From: Rhizobium sp. BG4
Lineage (GTDB): Bacteria; Pseudomonadota; Alphaproteobacteria; Rhizobiales; Rhizobiaceae
Reading direction: 5' to 3'
Assembly: GCF_016864575.1 (NCBI RefSeq)
Contig: NZ_CP044125.1
Span: 3,826,001-3,890,000, forward strand
Length of the DNA stretch: 64,000 bases
The position numbers and the translations under genes were made by a program. Below the pieces are notes generated by a model. It did not search any database and had not been told where the DNA came from. It was given only the letters and a program-made list of their open reading frames with translations. Positions 10,616-18,160 of this stretch are shown here, piece by piece (position 1 is the stretch's first letter; each line of letters starts with the position of its first letter).

Positions 10616-10639
10616 GGTGACAATGAATAGATTGTCACC
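10616..10639. promoter_or_regulatory. Perfect 9+9 inverted repeat, probable MocR operator
   Basis: GGTGACAAT (10616-10624) and ATTGTCACC (10631-10639) are exact inverse copies around a 6-base spacer. The site touches the start codon of the MocR gene and lies 57 bases before the divergent DUF1127 gene. A third copy of the half-site ATTGTCACC occurs at 10461-10469 inside the HTH coding region. Binding is inferred from position and symmetry. Confidence 0.7.
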
Positions 10640-10695
10640 CTTGTGCTGTCAAGAATATGAGACATTTACGCCGGCCGAACGATAGGAGGATGGCG

Positions 10696-10950
10696 ATGTC
10701 GATAATGCCGCAGATAAAGGGTGAAATTGTGCCTATTGCATCGGTAAGCGATCCGTGCGTCATTGCGCCCCGCGTCACAACGACCGGCGGGACATGGCTT
10801 GAGCGTCTCTGGAATGGATTTATCGAATGGCACAGCAAGCGCGAAGGACGCCGGGCGCTGCGCGAGCTGACGGCTGATCAGCTCAAGGATATCGGCATGT
10901 CGCAGTCCGATGCGGCCCGCGAAGTCGGCAAATCGTTTTTCTGGGATTGA
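10696..10950 (+). CDS. DUF1127 domain small protein
   Basis: 84 residues. An uncharacterised N-terminal ~35 precedes a C-terminal DUF1127 motif, WLERLWNGFIEWHSKREGR, followed by ALRELTADQLKDIGMS and the DAAREVGKSFFWD tail. These arginine-rich helices are common in rhizobia; members have been linked to RNA binding and to phosphate, carbon or stress responses. ATG 10696 is chosen because AGGAGG ends 6 bases before it, whereas ATG 10690 overlaps that ribosome site. It is divergent from the MocR gene and shares its operator region. Its stop abuts the stop of the convergent lipoprotein gene. Confidence 0.85.
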   Translation: MSIMPQIKGEIVPIASVSDPCVIAPRVTTTGGTWLERLWNGFIEWHSKREGRRALRELTADQLKDIGMSQSDAAREVGKSFFWD

Positions 10951-11349
10951 TCAGCTGCAGGCTTTGCTGCCCGCGGACCAGCGGTTCACGTCGGCGGCAA
11001 TGCGGGCGGAGACCGGCTGGGACATCAGCGGGCCAAAGGCCTGCAGGCGAGCCGGATTGCCTTCCGCCTGAACGACGAGATGCGGCAGTCCGGCAGGGCT
11101 GTTCTTGTGAACGACGAGAATGCGCGGGCGGCCGGAGAAGGAATTGAGCTCCGGCGCCAGACGGTAGGTCGCGAAGGCCGCGTCGCCCGACTTGAACCAG
11201 CAATTATTGGCGCCGACGGCAACGCGCTCCATGGTGGAGAGCGCGTCGCGGTTGGCGCTGACGGGCGGCGCCTTGGACTGGCAGGACGCGGCCAGCATTC
11301 CGATGACAGCAAGAGCGGCGGCAGCCGTAAGGGTGGTCGCAATGCGCAT
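10951..11349 (-). CDS. Putative lipoprotein, unknown function
   Basis: 132 residues starting MRIATTLTAAAALAVIGMLA followed by the lipobox LAAS-C near residue 23, so it is probably exported and lipid-anchored. The mature part has 'NRDALSTMERVAVGANNCWFKSG' in outline, with a second cysteine, a pattern often seen in small rhizobial periplasmic proteins of unknown role. GGAG precedes ATG 11349. It lies 47 bases after purQ on the same strand and may be read through from it. Confidence 0.75.
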   Translation of the reverse strand: MRIATTLTAAAALAVIGMLAASCQSKAPPVSANRDALSTMERVAVGANNCWFKSGDAAFATYRLAPELNSFSGRPRILVVHKNSPAGLPHLVVQAEGNPARLQAFGPLMSQPVSARIAADVNRWSAGSKACS

Positions 11350-11396
11350 CGGTGGTCTCCAGCGGTGGTTTAGATCCACCTGATATCCGGCGAAGG

Positions 11397-12068
11397 TTAA
11401 GCGGCGATTACATCCAGCGCCGAAGCGAAGAGACCGCGGCCGTCGGAGCCGCCATGGGCTGCTTCGATCAGGTTTTCCGGATGCGGCATCATGCCGAGAA
11501 CATTGCCGCTCTCGTTCATCACGCCGGCGATATCATTGATGGAGCCGTTCGGATTGGTGCCTTCGGCATAGCGGAAGACGACCTGGCCGTTGCCTTCGAT
11601 CTTAGCCAGCGTTTCGGCATCGGCGAAGAAGTTGCCGTCGTGGTGAGCAACCGGCGAGCGGATGATCTGGCCCTTGGCATAGGCGCGGCTGAAGTCGGTA
11701 TCAGCGTTGACGACCTCGAGCTTGACTTCGCGGCAGACGAACTTCAGCGAGGAATTGCGCATCAGCGCGCCGGGCAGGAGGCCCGCCTCAACGAGGATCT
11801 GAAAGCCGTTGCAGACGCCGAGAACCTTGGTTCCCTGCTTGGCCTTCTCGATGATCGCCTGCATGACCGGCATGCGGGCAGCAATCGCGCCGCAGCGCAG
11901 ATAGTCACCGTAGGAGAAGCCGCCGGGGATGACGATCAGGTCGATATCCGGAATATGCGTTTCGGTCTGCCACACCGTCACCGGTGCGTGACCGGAAATC
12001 TTGGTGAGCGCAGCGATCATGTCACGATCGCGGTTGAGACCAGGGAGCTGAACGACGGCGGACTTCAT
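11397..12068 (-). CDS. purQ: Phosphoribosylformylglycinamidine synthase, glutaminase subunit
   Basis: 223 residues, a class I glutamine amidotransferase that supplies ammonia to PurL. It starts [17 protein letters not shown]. The nucleophile cysteine is in [10 protein letters not shown], the oxyanion region is [12 protein letters not shown], and the catalytic His/Glu pair is in [10 protein letters not shown] near the C-terminus. The start codon overlaps the stop of the upstream 85-residue gene as ATGA, indicating translational coupling. It is the downstream member of the purC-purS-orf-purQ group. Confidence 0.97.
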   Translation of the reverse strand: MKSAVVQLPGLNRDRDMIAALTKISGHAPVTVWQTETHIPDIDLIVIPGGFSYGDYLRCGAIAARMPVMQAIIEKAKQGTKVLGVCNGFQILVEAGLLPGALMRNSSLKFVCREVKLEVVNADTDFSRAYAKGQIIRSPVAHHDGNFFADAETLAKIEGNGQVVFRYAEGTNPNGSINDIAGVMNESGNVLGMMPHPENLIEAAHGGSDGRGLFASALDVIAA

Positions 12069-12322
12069 GGGTGCGGTTCAAACCTTGCTTGTGCTTCTGC
12101 CAGTTCTCGGAGTTCGAGACGGTTTTCAATGCGATCAAGACGCTGCTCGTGACGATCCAGAATACCGTAAATATTATGGAGATCCTGATGGACCGAAATC
12201 ATCGTGCCGCGCATGCTTTGCATTTCGCTGCGAATTTCTGCCAGCGAAATGTCAATCTTGTCGAAGCGCTGATGCATCTTCTTCAGAAGCTCATACATGA
12301 ATTCCTGAGTTACATCAGCCAT
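12065..12322 (-). CDS. Coiled-coil protein coupled to purQ, unknown function
   Basis: 85 residues, almost all helical heptads: [20 protein letters not shown], then [20 protein letters not shown] and [20 protein letters not shown]. The start has GGAG 8 bases upstream, and its stop overlaps the purQ start (ATGA), so the two are made together. It sits between purS (19 bases away) and purQ. The heptads resemble short phage- or SlyX-like oligomerising proteins. A role in purine synthesis is suggested only by position. Confidence 0.8.
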   Translation of the reverse strand: MADVTQEFMYELLKKMHQRFDKIDISLAEIRSEMQSMRGTMISVHQDLHNIYGILDRHEQRLDRIENRLELRELAEAQARFEPHP

Positions 12323-12341
12323 CGCGCATTCTCCACAACCT

Positions 12342-12584
12342 TCAGTCGAGAGAAATAGTATAGTTCTCGATCACCGTGTTGGCGAGGAGTTTCTCGCACA
12401 TGGCCTTGAGGTCGGATTCGGCCTTGGCCTTGTCTGCGCCTTCGAGCTGCAGGTCGAAGATCTTGCCCTGGCGGACCTGGCCGATGCCGGAAAAGCCGAG
12501 GCCGCCGAGGGCGCCTTCGATTGCCTTGCCCTGCGGGTCGAGAACGCCATTCTTGAGCGTGACGGTTACACGAGCTTTGATCAC
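12342..12584 (-). CDS. purS: Phosphoribosylformylglycinamidine synthase, PurS subunit
   Basis: 80 residues, the standard PurS length. It bridges PurL and PurQ in the FGAM synthase complex and helps channel ammonia. Family features are 'ARVTVTLKNGVLDPQGKAIE' in outline, LGFSGIGQVRQGKIFDL and the CEKLLANTVIENY C-terminus. It starts with GTG at 12584, preceded by AGGGAA. It follows purC by 17 bases. Confidence 0.96.
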   Translation of the reverse strand: MIKARVTVTLKNGVLDPQGKAIEGALGGLGFSGIGQVRQGKIFDLQLEGADKAKAESDLKAMCEKLLANTVIENYTISLD

Positions 12585-12601
12585 TTGCCGATTTCCCTGA
12601 C

Positions 12602-13366
12602 TTACTTGACCAATACAGGCCCGGTGCCGCGCACGGGCTCGTTTTCATTGATGATGCCGAGGCGCCGCGCGACTTCGGAATAGGCTTCCAGCAATCCGCC
12701 CATATCGCGGCGGAAGCGGTCCTTGTCCATCTTTTCGCGGGTCTCGATATCCCACAGACGGCAGCTGTCCGGGGAGATTTCGTCGGCGAGGATGATGCGC
12801 ATCATGTCGCCTTCGAAGAGGCGGCCGCATTCGATCTTGAAATCGACGAGCTGTATGCCGACGCCGAGGAAGAGGCCGGTCATAAAGTCGTTGACGCGGA
12901 TGGCGAGCGCCATGATGTCATCGAGCTCGGCAGGGTTGGCCCAGCCGAATGCCGTGATGTGTTCTTCGGAAACCATCGGATCGTCGAGCGAGTCCGACTT
13001 GTAATAGAATTCGATGATCGAGCGCGGCAGGACCACGCCTTCTTCGATGCCGAGGCGCTTGGCGAGCGAGCCGGCGGCGACGTTGCGCACAACGATCTCG
13101 AGCGGGATCATCTCGACTTCGCGGATCAACTGCTCGCGCATGTTGAGGCGGCGGATGAAATGCGTCGGGATGCCGATCTTGTTCAGATGGTTGAAGATGA
13201 ACTCGCAAATGCGGTTGTTCAGAACGCCCTTGCCGTCGATAACTTCATGCTTCTTCTTGTTGAAGGCGGTGGCATCATCCTTGAAGAACTGGATCAACGT
13301 ACCCGGTTCCGGTCCCTCATATAGAATCTTGGCCTTGCCCTCGTAGATACGGCGGCGACGGTTCAT
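12602..13366 (-). CDS. purC: SAICAR synthase
   Basis: 254 residues. It joins CAIR and aspartate with ATP to make SAICAR in purine synthesis. Motifs are [61 protein letters not shown] and [16 protein letters not shown] 13366 is chosen because family members begin [11 protein letters not shown]; the frame is open upstream but adds non-family residues. It is the first gene of the purC-purS-orf-purQ unit, with 228 non-coding bases upstream in which I see no defined riboswitch. Confidence 0.97.
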   Translation of the reverse strand: MNRRRRIYEGKAKILYEGPEPGTLIQFFKDDATAFNKKKHEVIDGKGVLNNRICEFIFNHLNKIGIPTHFIRRLNMREQLIREVEMIPLEIVVRNVAAGSLAKRLGIEEGVVLPRSIIEFYYKSDSLDDPMVSEEHITAFGWANPAELDDIMALAIRVNDFMTGLFLGVGIQLVDFKIECGRLFEGDMMRIILADEISPDSCRLWDIETREKMDKDRFRRDMGGLLEAYSEVARRLGIINENEPVRGTGPVLVK

Positions 13367-13594
13367 TTTAAGCTTTTCTCTGTCTTGGCGCTCTTGGGAT
13401 AGCGCAGTGGATCGATCTCGTGGCGTCCCCATAAAGGAAAAGAGTGACTTTCACAATGCGCCAGTAGCTCCTTCCCCGGATTCCCAAGATATAGGGATGC
13501 CGCCTGAGAGAATCGAAGATATTGCGGATATCAGCCTACAGAGTTTTGGTGACTGTTGGAAATCAAAGCCGCGTAGCGGGCCGGTTATGCAGGC

Positions 13595-15898
13595 TTATTT
13601 GGTGCCGTTGCGCTTGATCTCGCGGCTGAGGCCGCTTTGGAGCGCGCGTGCGCCGCCTTCCGGATGACGCCAGCTTGCCGCCTGGACATAGGCCGGGATC
13701 TGCGACGCGGGCATCGGCCGTGCCAGCGCATAGCCCTGGAGGACGTCGCAGCCGAGATCGGCGAGGATGCGGACGTGATCCATGGTCTCGACGCCCTCGG
13801 CGGTCACCAGAATGCTCAGCGAGCGGCCGATATCGATGATTGAGCGCACCAGTTTTCGCTGTTCTGCCGATTGCGGCAGCATGCGAATGAGCTCGCGGTC
13901 GATCTTCAGGATGCGCGGGCTGAGCTTCAGCAGGCTGACAATCGAGGCGTGGCCGGTGCCGAAGTCATCGATCTCGATGTCAATGCCAAGGCGGCGAATC
14001 TGCCTCAGATTGGCGGTGACCGCGTCGTCGCAATCGTCGAGCGAGATCGATTCCAGGAGCTCGAAGGAGAGGGTGCCAGGCTCGACCTTCAGCGCCTTCA
14101 GCTTTTTGCCGAGCGTCGGGTCGTTGAGGCGGCCGGAGGAAACGTTGACGGAGATCTTCGGTGTCCGAAAACCCTGCTTGGCCCAGGCGGCGCGGTCCGC
14201 AAGGGCGTGCTCGAGGATGAGGCCGTCGATCGTCGAGACGACGTCGAGGTCCTCGGCGATCTTCAGGAAGCGATCCGGCGCCATCAGGCCGTGTTCGGGA
14301 TGCTGCCAACGGGCAAGCGTTTCGACGCCTGCGACTTCGAGGGTGCGGGCGTTGAACTGCAGCTGGTAGACGGGGACGAATTCGTGGCGTTCCAGGCCCT
14401 GCAGGATTTCGTCGGCAAGGCGCTTGGCAGCAATGATGCTGCGGCGGGCATCCTTGGAGAAGAATTCATGCCGGTTACGGCCGGCACCCTTGGCGCGGTA
14501 GAGCGCGATATCGGCGTTCAGCAGCAGTTGCTTGGCATCGAGATCGGCGCCGCTGTCGGCAGCAATGCCGATGCTGGCGCCGAAGCGGCATTCGTGTCCC
14601 TCGTAGCGGATCGGCTTGGAGAGCTCGCGGATAATGCGGGCGGCCATGTTCGACAGCTTCTTGGTGCCGCTGTCTATGGCGCAGAGAACGACGAATTCAT
14701 CGCCGCCAATGCGAGCGACGAAATCGGTCGAGCGGACGCAGTCCTTCAGAACTTTCGCGGCATGTTTCAGCATCGCATCGCCCGCGCGGTGGCCGAGCGT
14801 GTCGTTGATCTGCTTGAAGCGGTCGAGATCGATATGCAGGACGGCGAGCGTCAGGCTGCCGTTGCGGCATTCCTCGGCGCGCTCTTCCAGGGTGCGGTCG
14901 AGATAGCGGCGGTTCGGCAGGCCGGTCAGGTAGTCGTGAAGCGCAAGGTGCTCGATGCTTTCCTTGGCGGCCTCAAGCTCCTGGTTGCGTGCTTCGGCCA
15001 GGTTCTTGGCGTTCTGCAGGTCGTTGCGGAGCTTGACCTCTTCGGTGACGTCCCAGTTGGCACCGATCAGTTTGCGCTTGCCTTCGGCATCGACGAAAAA
15101 GGCCGAGCGGGCGCGGATGACGCGCTCGATGCCATCGGCCCGGATGATGCGGAATTCGTGCAGCAAACCCTGGTCCTTGTCGAGGCTCTCGTCGAGGCGG
15201 GAGAGCGCGCGGACGCGGTCATCAGGGTGCAGCATTTTTTCCCAGGCTTCGCCGGGTTTGACGCGCGCCGTGCCTTCGAGCCCGTACATGGCCAGCAGGC
15301 GGTCGTCCCATTCGACGGCATCGGCCTCCAGATCGGCCTCGAAGACGCCGATGCGGGTGATGTCGAGCGCCAGATCGAGGCGGCGGGAGAGGTGCTCCAG
15401 CATCTCCTCGGCACGCTTGCGGGCGGTGATATCGGTGTCAGTGCCGACGATGCGGGCGGGGTTGCCGTTCTCGTCCCATTCGACACAGGCGCCGCGGCAT
15501 TCGATCCAGACCCAGTGGCCGTCCTTGTGGCGTTCGCGATATTCGAAGACCTGATAATCGGGGTCGCCGGCGATCTGCTTGTCGATCGCCTCAATGACGA
15601 AATCGCGGTCATCAGGATGGAGAAGCGCCAACCATTCTTCGTAGTCGCCGTCGGCGCTCTCATCCGGGCCCATGCCGCGGATTTCTTTCCAGGTCTCTGA
15701 GTAGTATTTGGTGCCGGCGCGGTGATTGTGATCCCAGACGCCGAGACCCGAGCCGATTAGCGCGTAGTTCCAACGGCTCTCGCGCTCTGCAAGATCAGGC
15801 GTGTCGTGGATTTCCAGCCGCCGTTTCTCGTCGGGCTTGGCCTGCTGTGCCGCGGTCTTCGCCTTAGGGTCTTTGCTGGATTGCTTCAATGCGCGCAC
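13595..15898 (-). CDS. PAS-PAS-GGDEF-EAL cyclic-di-GMP signalling protein
   Basis: 767 residues, no membrane segment. Two PAS/PAC sensor modules lie at about 40-160 and 175-295, followed by a short coiled coil, a GGDEF domain with intact RIGGDEFVV and an upstream RSTD product-inhibition site, and a C-terminal EAL domain. The EAL signature reads ETL (VETLARWQHP), but the metal-binding glutamate, DDFGTG, KIDRELI and TAEGVET are all kept, so both synthesis and breakdown of c-di-GMP look possible. It starts at GTG 15898 without a strong ribosome site; no nearby ATG exists before the first PAS. Convergent or divergent partners do not hint at the signal sensed. Confidence 0.93.
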   Translation of the reverse strand: MRALKQSSKDPKAKTAAQQAKPDEKRRLEIHDTPDLAERESRWNYALIGSGLGVWDHNHRAGTKYYSETWKEIRGMGPDESADGDYEEWLALLHPDDRDFVIEAIDKQIAGDPDYQVFEYRERHKDGHWVWIECRGACVEWDENGNPARIVGTDTDITARKRAEEMLEHLSRRLDLALDITRIGVFEADLEADAVEWDDRLLAMYGLEGTARVKPGEAWEKMLHPDDRVRALSRLDESLDKDQGLLHEFRIIRADGIERVIRARSAFFVDAEGKRKLIGANWDVTEEVKLRNDLQNAKNLAEARNQELEAAKESIEHLALHDYLTGLPNRRYLDRTLEERAEECRNGSLTLAVLHIDLDRFKQINDTLGHRAGDAMLKHAAKVLKDCVRSTDFVARIGGDEFVVLCAIDSGTKKLSNMAARIIRELSKPIRYEGHECRFGASIGIAADSGADLDAKQLLLNADIALYRAKGAGRNRHEFFSKDARRSIIAAKRLADEILQGLERHEFVPVYQLQFNARTLEVAGVETLARWQHPEHGLMAPDRFLKIAEDLDVVSTIDGLILEHALADRAAWAKQGFRTPKISVNVSSGRLNDPTLGKKLKALKVEPGTLSFELLESISLDDCDDAVTANLRQIRRLGIDIEIDDFGTGHASIVSLLKLSPRILKIDRELIRMLPQSAEQRKLVRSIIDIGRSLSILVTAEGVETMDHVRILADLGCDVLQGYALARPMPASQIPAYVQAASWRHPEGGARALQSGLSREIKRNGTK

Positions 15899-15979
15899 TC
15901 GATCTGCTGATTGCGCGCATTATCCATGTCTTCGCTAAAATAACTATTAAACCCCAAATTTTAGAGGGGCAGCTGGGCT

Positions 15980-16534
15980 TTACGGCTTCAGCTTCGAGAG
16001 AAACTGGGCAAAGACCATCGTGCCTTCGGGCCAGGGACCGTGGCCGGACTCCGAATTGATATGGCCGGATTCTCCGGCGTCGATCAGCAGCGAGCCCCAG
16101 CTTGCGGCGATGTCATCGGCATGTTCGTAAGTGCCGAAGGGATCGTTGCGGCTGGCGACGGTGATCGCCGGGAAGGGCAGCGGATCGCGCGGATAGGGGC
16201 CGAAGGTCATCAGATGCTTCGGGCGGATATCCGGATTTGCGACATCGGGCGGTGCCACGAGGAAGGCGCCGGCAACCTTGTTCCTGAAATGCGGGATCGC
16301 GTGGATCGTCGAGGGAATGCCGAGCGAGTGGGCGACCAACACGACCGGGCGCGTCGAGGCGTTGACCTCCTCGGCAATGCGGGCGATCCAATCGTCGCGA
16401 ACCGGCTTCGACCATTCGGCCTGCTCGACACGGCGCGCCGTACTCAGCTTGGCTTCCCAGCGGGTCTGCCAGTGATCGGGACCGGAATTGGTGTAGCCGG
16501 GGATGATGAGAATATCTGCGTCTGAGGCTTTCAT
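15980..16534 (-). CDS. RBBP9/YdeN-family serine hydrolase
   Basis: 184 residues starting MKASDADILIIPGYTNSGPD, the typical opening of RBBP9/YdeN alpha/beta hydrolases (IPGYTNSGPDHWQ). The nucleophile serine is in VLVAHSLG; an Asp (ASRNDPFG) and the C-terminal His (SGHINSESGHGPWPEG) complete the triad. These small cytosolic proteins have poorly known substrates. ATG 16534 matches the family N-terminus; earlier codons of the frame do not. Confidence 0.9.
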   Translation of the reverse strand: MKASDADILIIPGYTNSGPDHWQTRWEAKLSTARRVEQAEWSKPVRDDWIARIAEEVNASTRPVVLVAHSLGIPSTIHAIPHFRNKVAGAFLVAPPDVANPDIRPKHLMTFGPYPRDPLPFPAITVASRNDPFGTYEHADDIAASWGSLLIDAGESGHINSESGHGPWPEGTMVFAQFLSKLKP

Positions 16535-16699
16535 GATGCCGCCGATGTGAGAAGGCTTGAACGTTCTGTCAAGGGAAAGCAGGACAAAGGCGGTCAAATT
16601 TGTTATTCTTGGCCATTGCCGGTTGCGGATTTCGTGTCGGCCAGTTCAAAGCCGATGCTTTTTCCGCCGCCGGATGAACGGCTCACGGAGGAGAAAGCC

Positions 16700-17497
16700 A
16701 TGACGGCATTTCATGTCATGACGGGAGCAGGCGAAGCCTACGCGCATCCCGCCATCAACAAGATCAGCATTGACGATGTGTTCGACGCGCTGCGGCGCGG
16801 CCTGGACGATTTTCGCGAGAAGCCGTCTCACTATGTCTTCCTGTGTCTGATGTATCCGATTGCCGGCGTGTTCCTGGCAGTTGCGACATCGAGTGCCAAT
16901 CTGCTGCCGATGATCTTTCCGCTGATCTCGGGCTTTGCGCTGATCGGCCCGATCGCAGCGATCGGCCTCTACGAGATCAGCAAGCGGCGGGAGATGGGCG
17001 AGGACACGTCCTGGCGTCATGCGTTCGACGTGCGCCATTCGCCGGCGCTGCCGTCGATCATTGCCGGCGGCCTACTGCTGTTCGCCTTCTTCGTTGTATG
17101 GCTGGTGGCAGCGCAGACGCTCTATACCAACCTCTTCGGCGACGTCTTCCCGCGGTCGATCGATACGTTCACCGCGCAGATCTTCGGCACGCCTGAGGGC
17201 ATGCAGCTGATGATGTGGGGCAATCTGCTCGGCCTCGCTTTCGCAGTGATCGTGCTGGCGACGACGCTGGTGACGTTCCCGATGCTGCTTGACCGGGATG
17301 TCGGGCTTGTCGCGGCAATGAGCGCCTCGATCCGCGCCACGCTGACTAATCCCATTCCGGTACTGGTCTGGGGCTTCATCATCGCCGCGCTGCTGGTGAT
17401 CGGTAGCATCCCGCTCTTTGCCGGCCTGGCGCTCGTGATGCCGATCCTCGGCCATGCGACCTGGCACCTCTATCGCAAGCTGATCGGACCGGCCTAA
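16700..17497 (+). CDS. DUF2189-family integral membrane protein
   Basis: 265 residues. It starts MTAFHVMTGAGEAYAHPAIN, with GGAGGAG upstream of ATG 16700. The motif 'ISIDDVFDALRRGLDDFREK' in outline, followed by about six hydrophobic helices (VFLCLMYPIAGVFLAV, LLLFAFFVVWLVAA, VIVLATTLVTFPMLLDRDVG), is typical of DUF2189, a membrane family of unknown function often near cytochrome or stress genes. No partner gene nearby clarifies its role. Confidence 0.85.
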   Translation: MTAFHVMTGAGEAYAHPAINKISIDDVFDALRRGLDDFREKPSHYVFLCLMYPIAGVFLAVATSSANLLPMIFPLISGFALIGPIAAIGLYEISKRREMGEDTSWRHAFDVRHSPALPSIIAGGLLLFAFFVVWLVAAQTLYTNLFGDVFPRSIDTFTAQIFGTPEGMQLMMWGNLLGLAFAVIVLATTLVTFPMLLDRDVGLVAAMSASIRATLTNPIPVLVWGFIIAALLVIGSIPLFAGLALVMPILGHATWHLYRKLIGPA

Positions 17498-17526
17498 GCC
17501 TGTCAGTAAGCGTACCGGAACTTTGC

Positions 17527-17568
17527 TGCCTCTCTCAGAGTTGTTTTGTCATGTCTTTGAGGGAGGCA
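17527..17568 (+). promoter_or_regulatory. Hairpin masking the ribosome-binding site of the iron-permease-like gene
   Basis: Bases 17527-17540 pair without interruption to 17555-17568 (14 bp including two G-U pairs) around a 14-base T-rich loop. The 3' arm contains the whole Shine-Dalgarno sequence GGGAGG (17561-17566), 6 bases before ATG 17573. No T-run follows, so it is not a standard terminator. Translational control by temperature, a small RNA or a protein is inferred. Confidence 0.6.
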
Positions 17569-17572
17569 ACTC

Positions 17573-18130
17573 ATGGAAGGTGCGAAGAAGCTTTTCGCGC
17601 ATTTCGCAACGAAGGTGTCGGAGCTGGCAGGTGCGCCGGTTACCTTCGTTCTCGCCGTCATTTCCGTCCTGATATGGGCTTCACTCGGGCCGGTCTTCGA
17701 TTATTCGGAGACGTGGCAGCTGGTGATCAATACCGGCACGACGATCGTTACATTCCTGATGGTTTTCGTGCTGCAGAACGCGCAGACCCGCGATACCCGC
17801 GCCATTCAGGCCAAGCTCGATGAAATCATCCTGACCAGCCATGCCGAGAACCGCTTCATCGGCATCGAGAACCTCGATGAAGACGATCTGAAGCATCTGG
17901 ACCGGCTGGTTGCGAAGGCAGCGAAGGGGCGGACAAATCAGACGAATGGCGATGTGGCGCTGGCGGACGAGCCGAGGAAGCAGAAGGGCAACAAGCGCGC
18001 CCGGGCAGCCGCCGAGCTTAAGATCAGCCAGGCGACCGATAAGCCTGCGGCACCGCGCAAGGCCACTCCGCAGAAGGCGACAGCCGCGAAACCCAAGCCG
18101 CGCAAGCAGAAAGCAAAAACGGCGCCCTGA
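17573..18130 (+). CDS. Low-affinity iron permease family membrane protein
   Basis: 185 residues. The N-terminal ~115 match the bacterial low-affinity iron permease family (Fet4-like): two hydrophobic segments (FVLAVISVLIWASLGPVF and LVINTGTTIVTFLMVFVLQN), then the conserved NAQTRDTRAIQAKLDEII and ENRFIGIENLDEDDL. The C-terminal ~65 residues are a Lys/Ala/Pro-rich tail (KPRKQKAKTAP) of low complexity. Bacterial members are far shorter than yeast Fet4, so transport is unproven. The ribosome site is buried in a hairpin at 17527-17568. Its stop codon lies within a terminator stem-loop shared with purB. Confidence 0.82.
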   Translation: MEGAKKLFAHFATKVSELAGAPVTFVLAVISVLIWASLGPVFDYSETWQLVINTGTTIVTFLMVFVLQNAQTRDTRAIQAKLDEIILTSHAENRFIGIENLDEDDLKHLDRLVAKAAKGRTNQTNGDVALADEPRKQKGNKRARAAAELKISQATDKPAAPRKATPQKATAAKPKPRKQKAKTAP

Positions 18131-18140
18131 GGCGCCGTTT
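18117..18140. terminator. Bidirectional terminator between iron-permease-like gene and purB
   Basis: AAACGGCGCC (18117-18126) and GGCGCCGTTT (18131-18140) form a perfect 10-bp stem with loop CTGA. The loop contains the stop codon of the plus-strand gene. On the minus strand the stem is followed by TTGCTTTC after five consecutive T, making it stronger for purB. Confidence 0.85.
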
Positions 18141-18160
18141 CATTGTGTTGTGACCGGCAA

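Noticed and set aside
13871-15700. 609-codon open frame on the plus strand
   Set aside because: Antisense shadow of the GGDEF-EAL gene; Ala/Val/Asp/Gly-rich composition without domains.
17551-17823. 90-codon frame starting inside the loop of the iron-permease leader hairpin
   Set aside because: Overlaps the conserved permease-like gene in another frame and has no family motifs.
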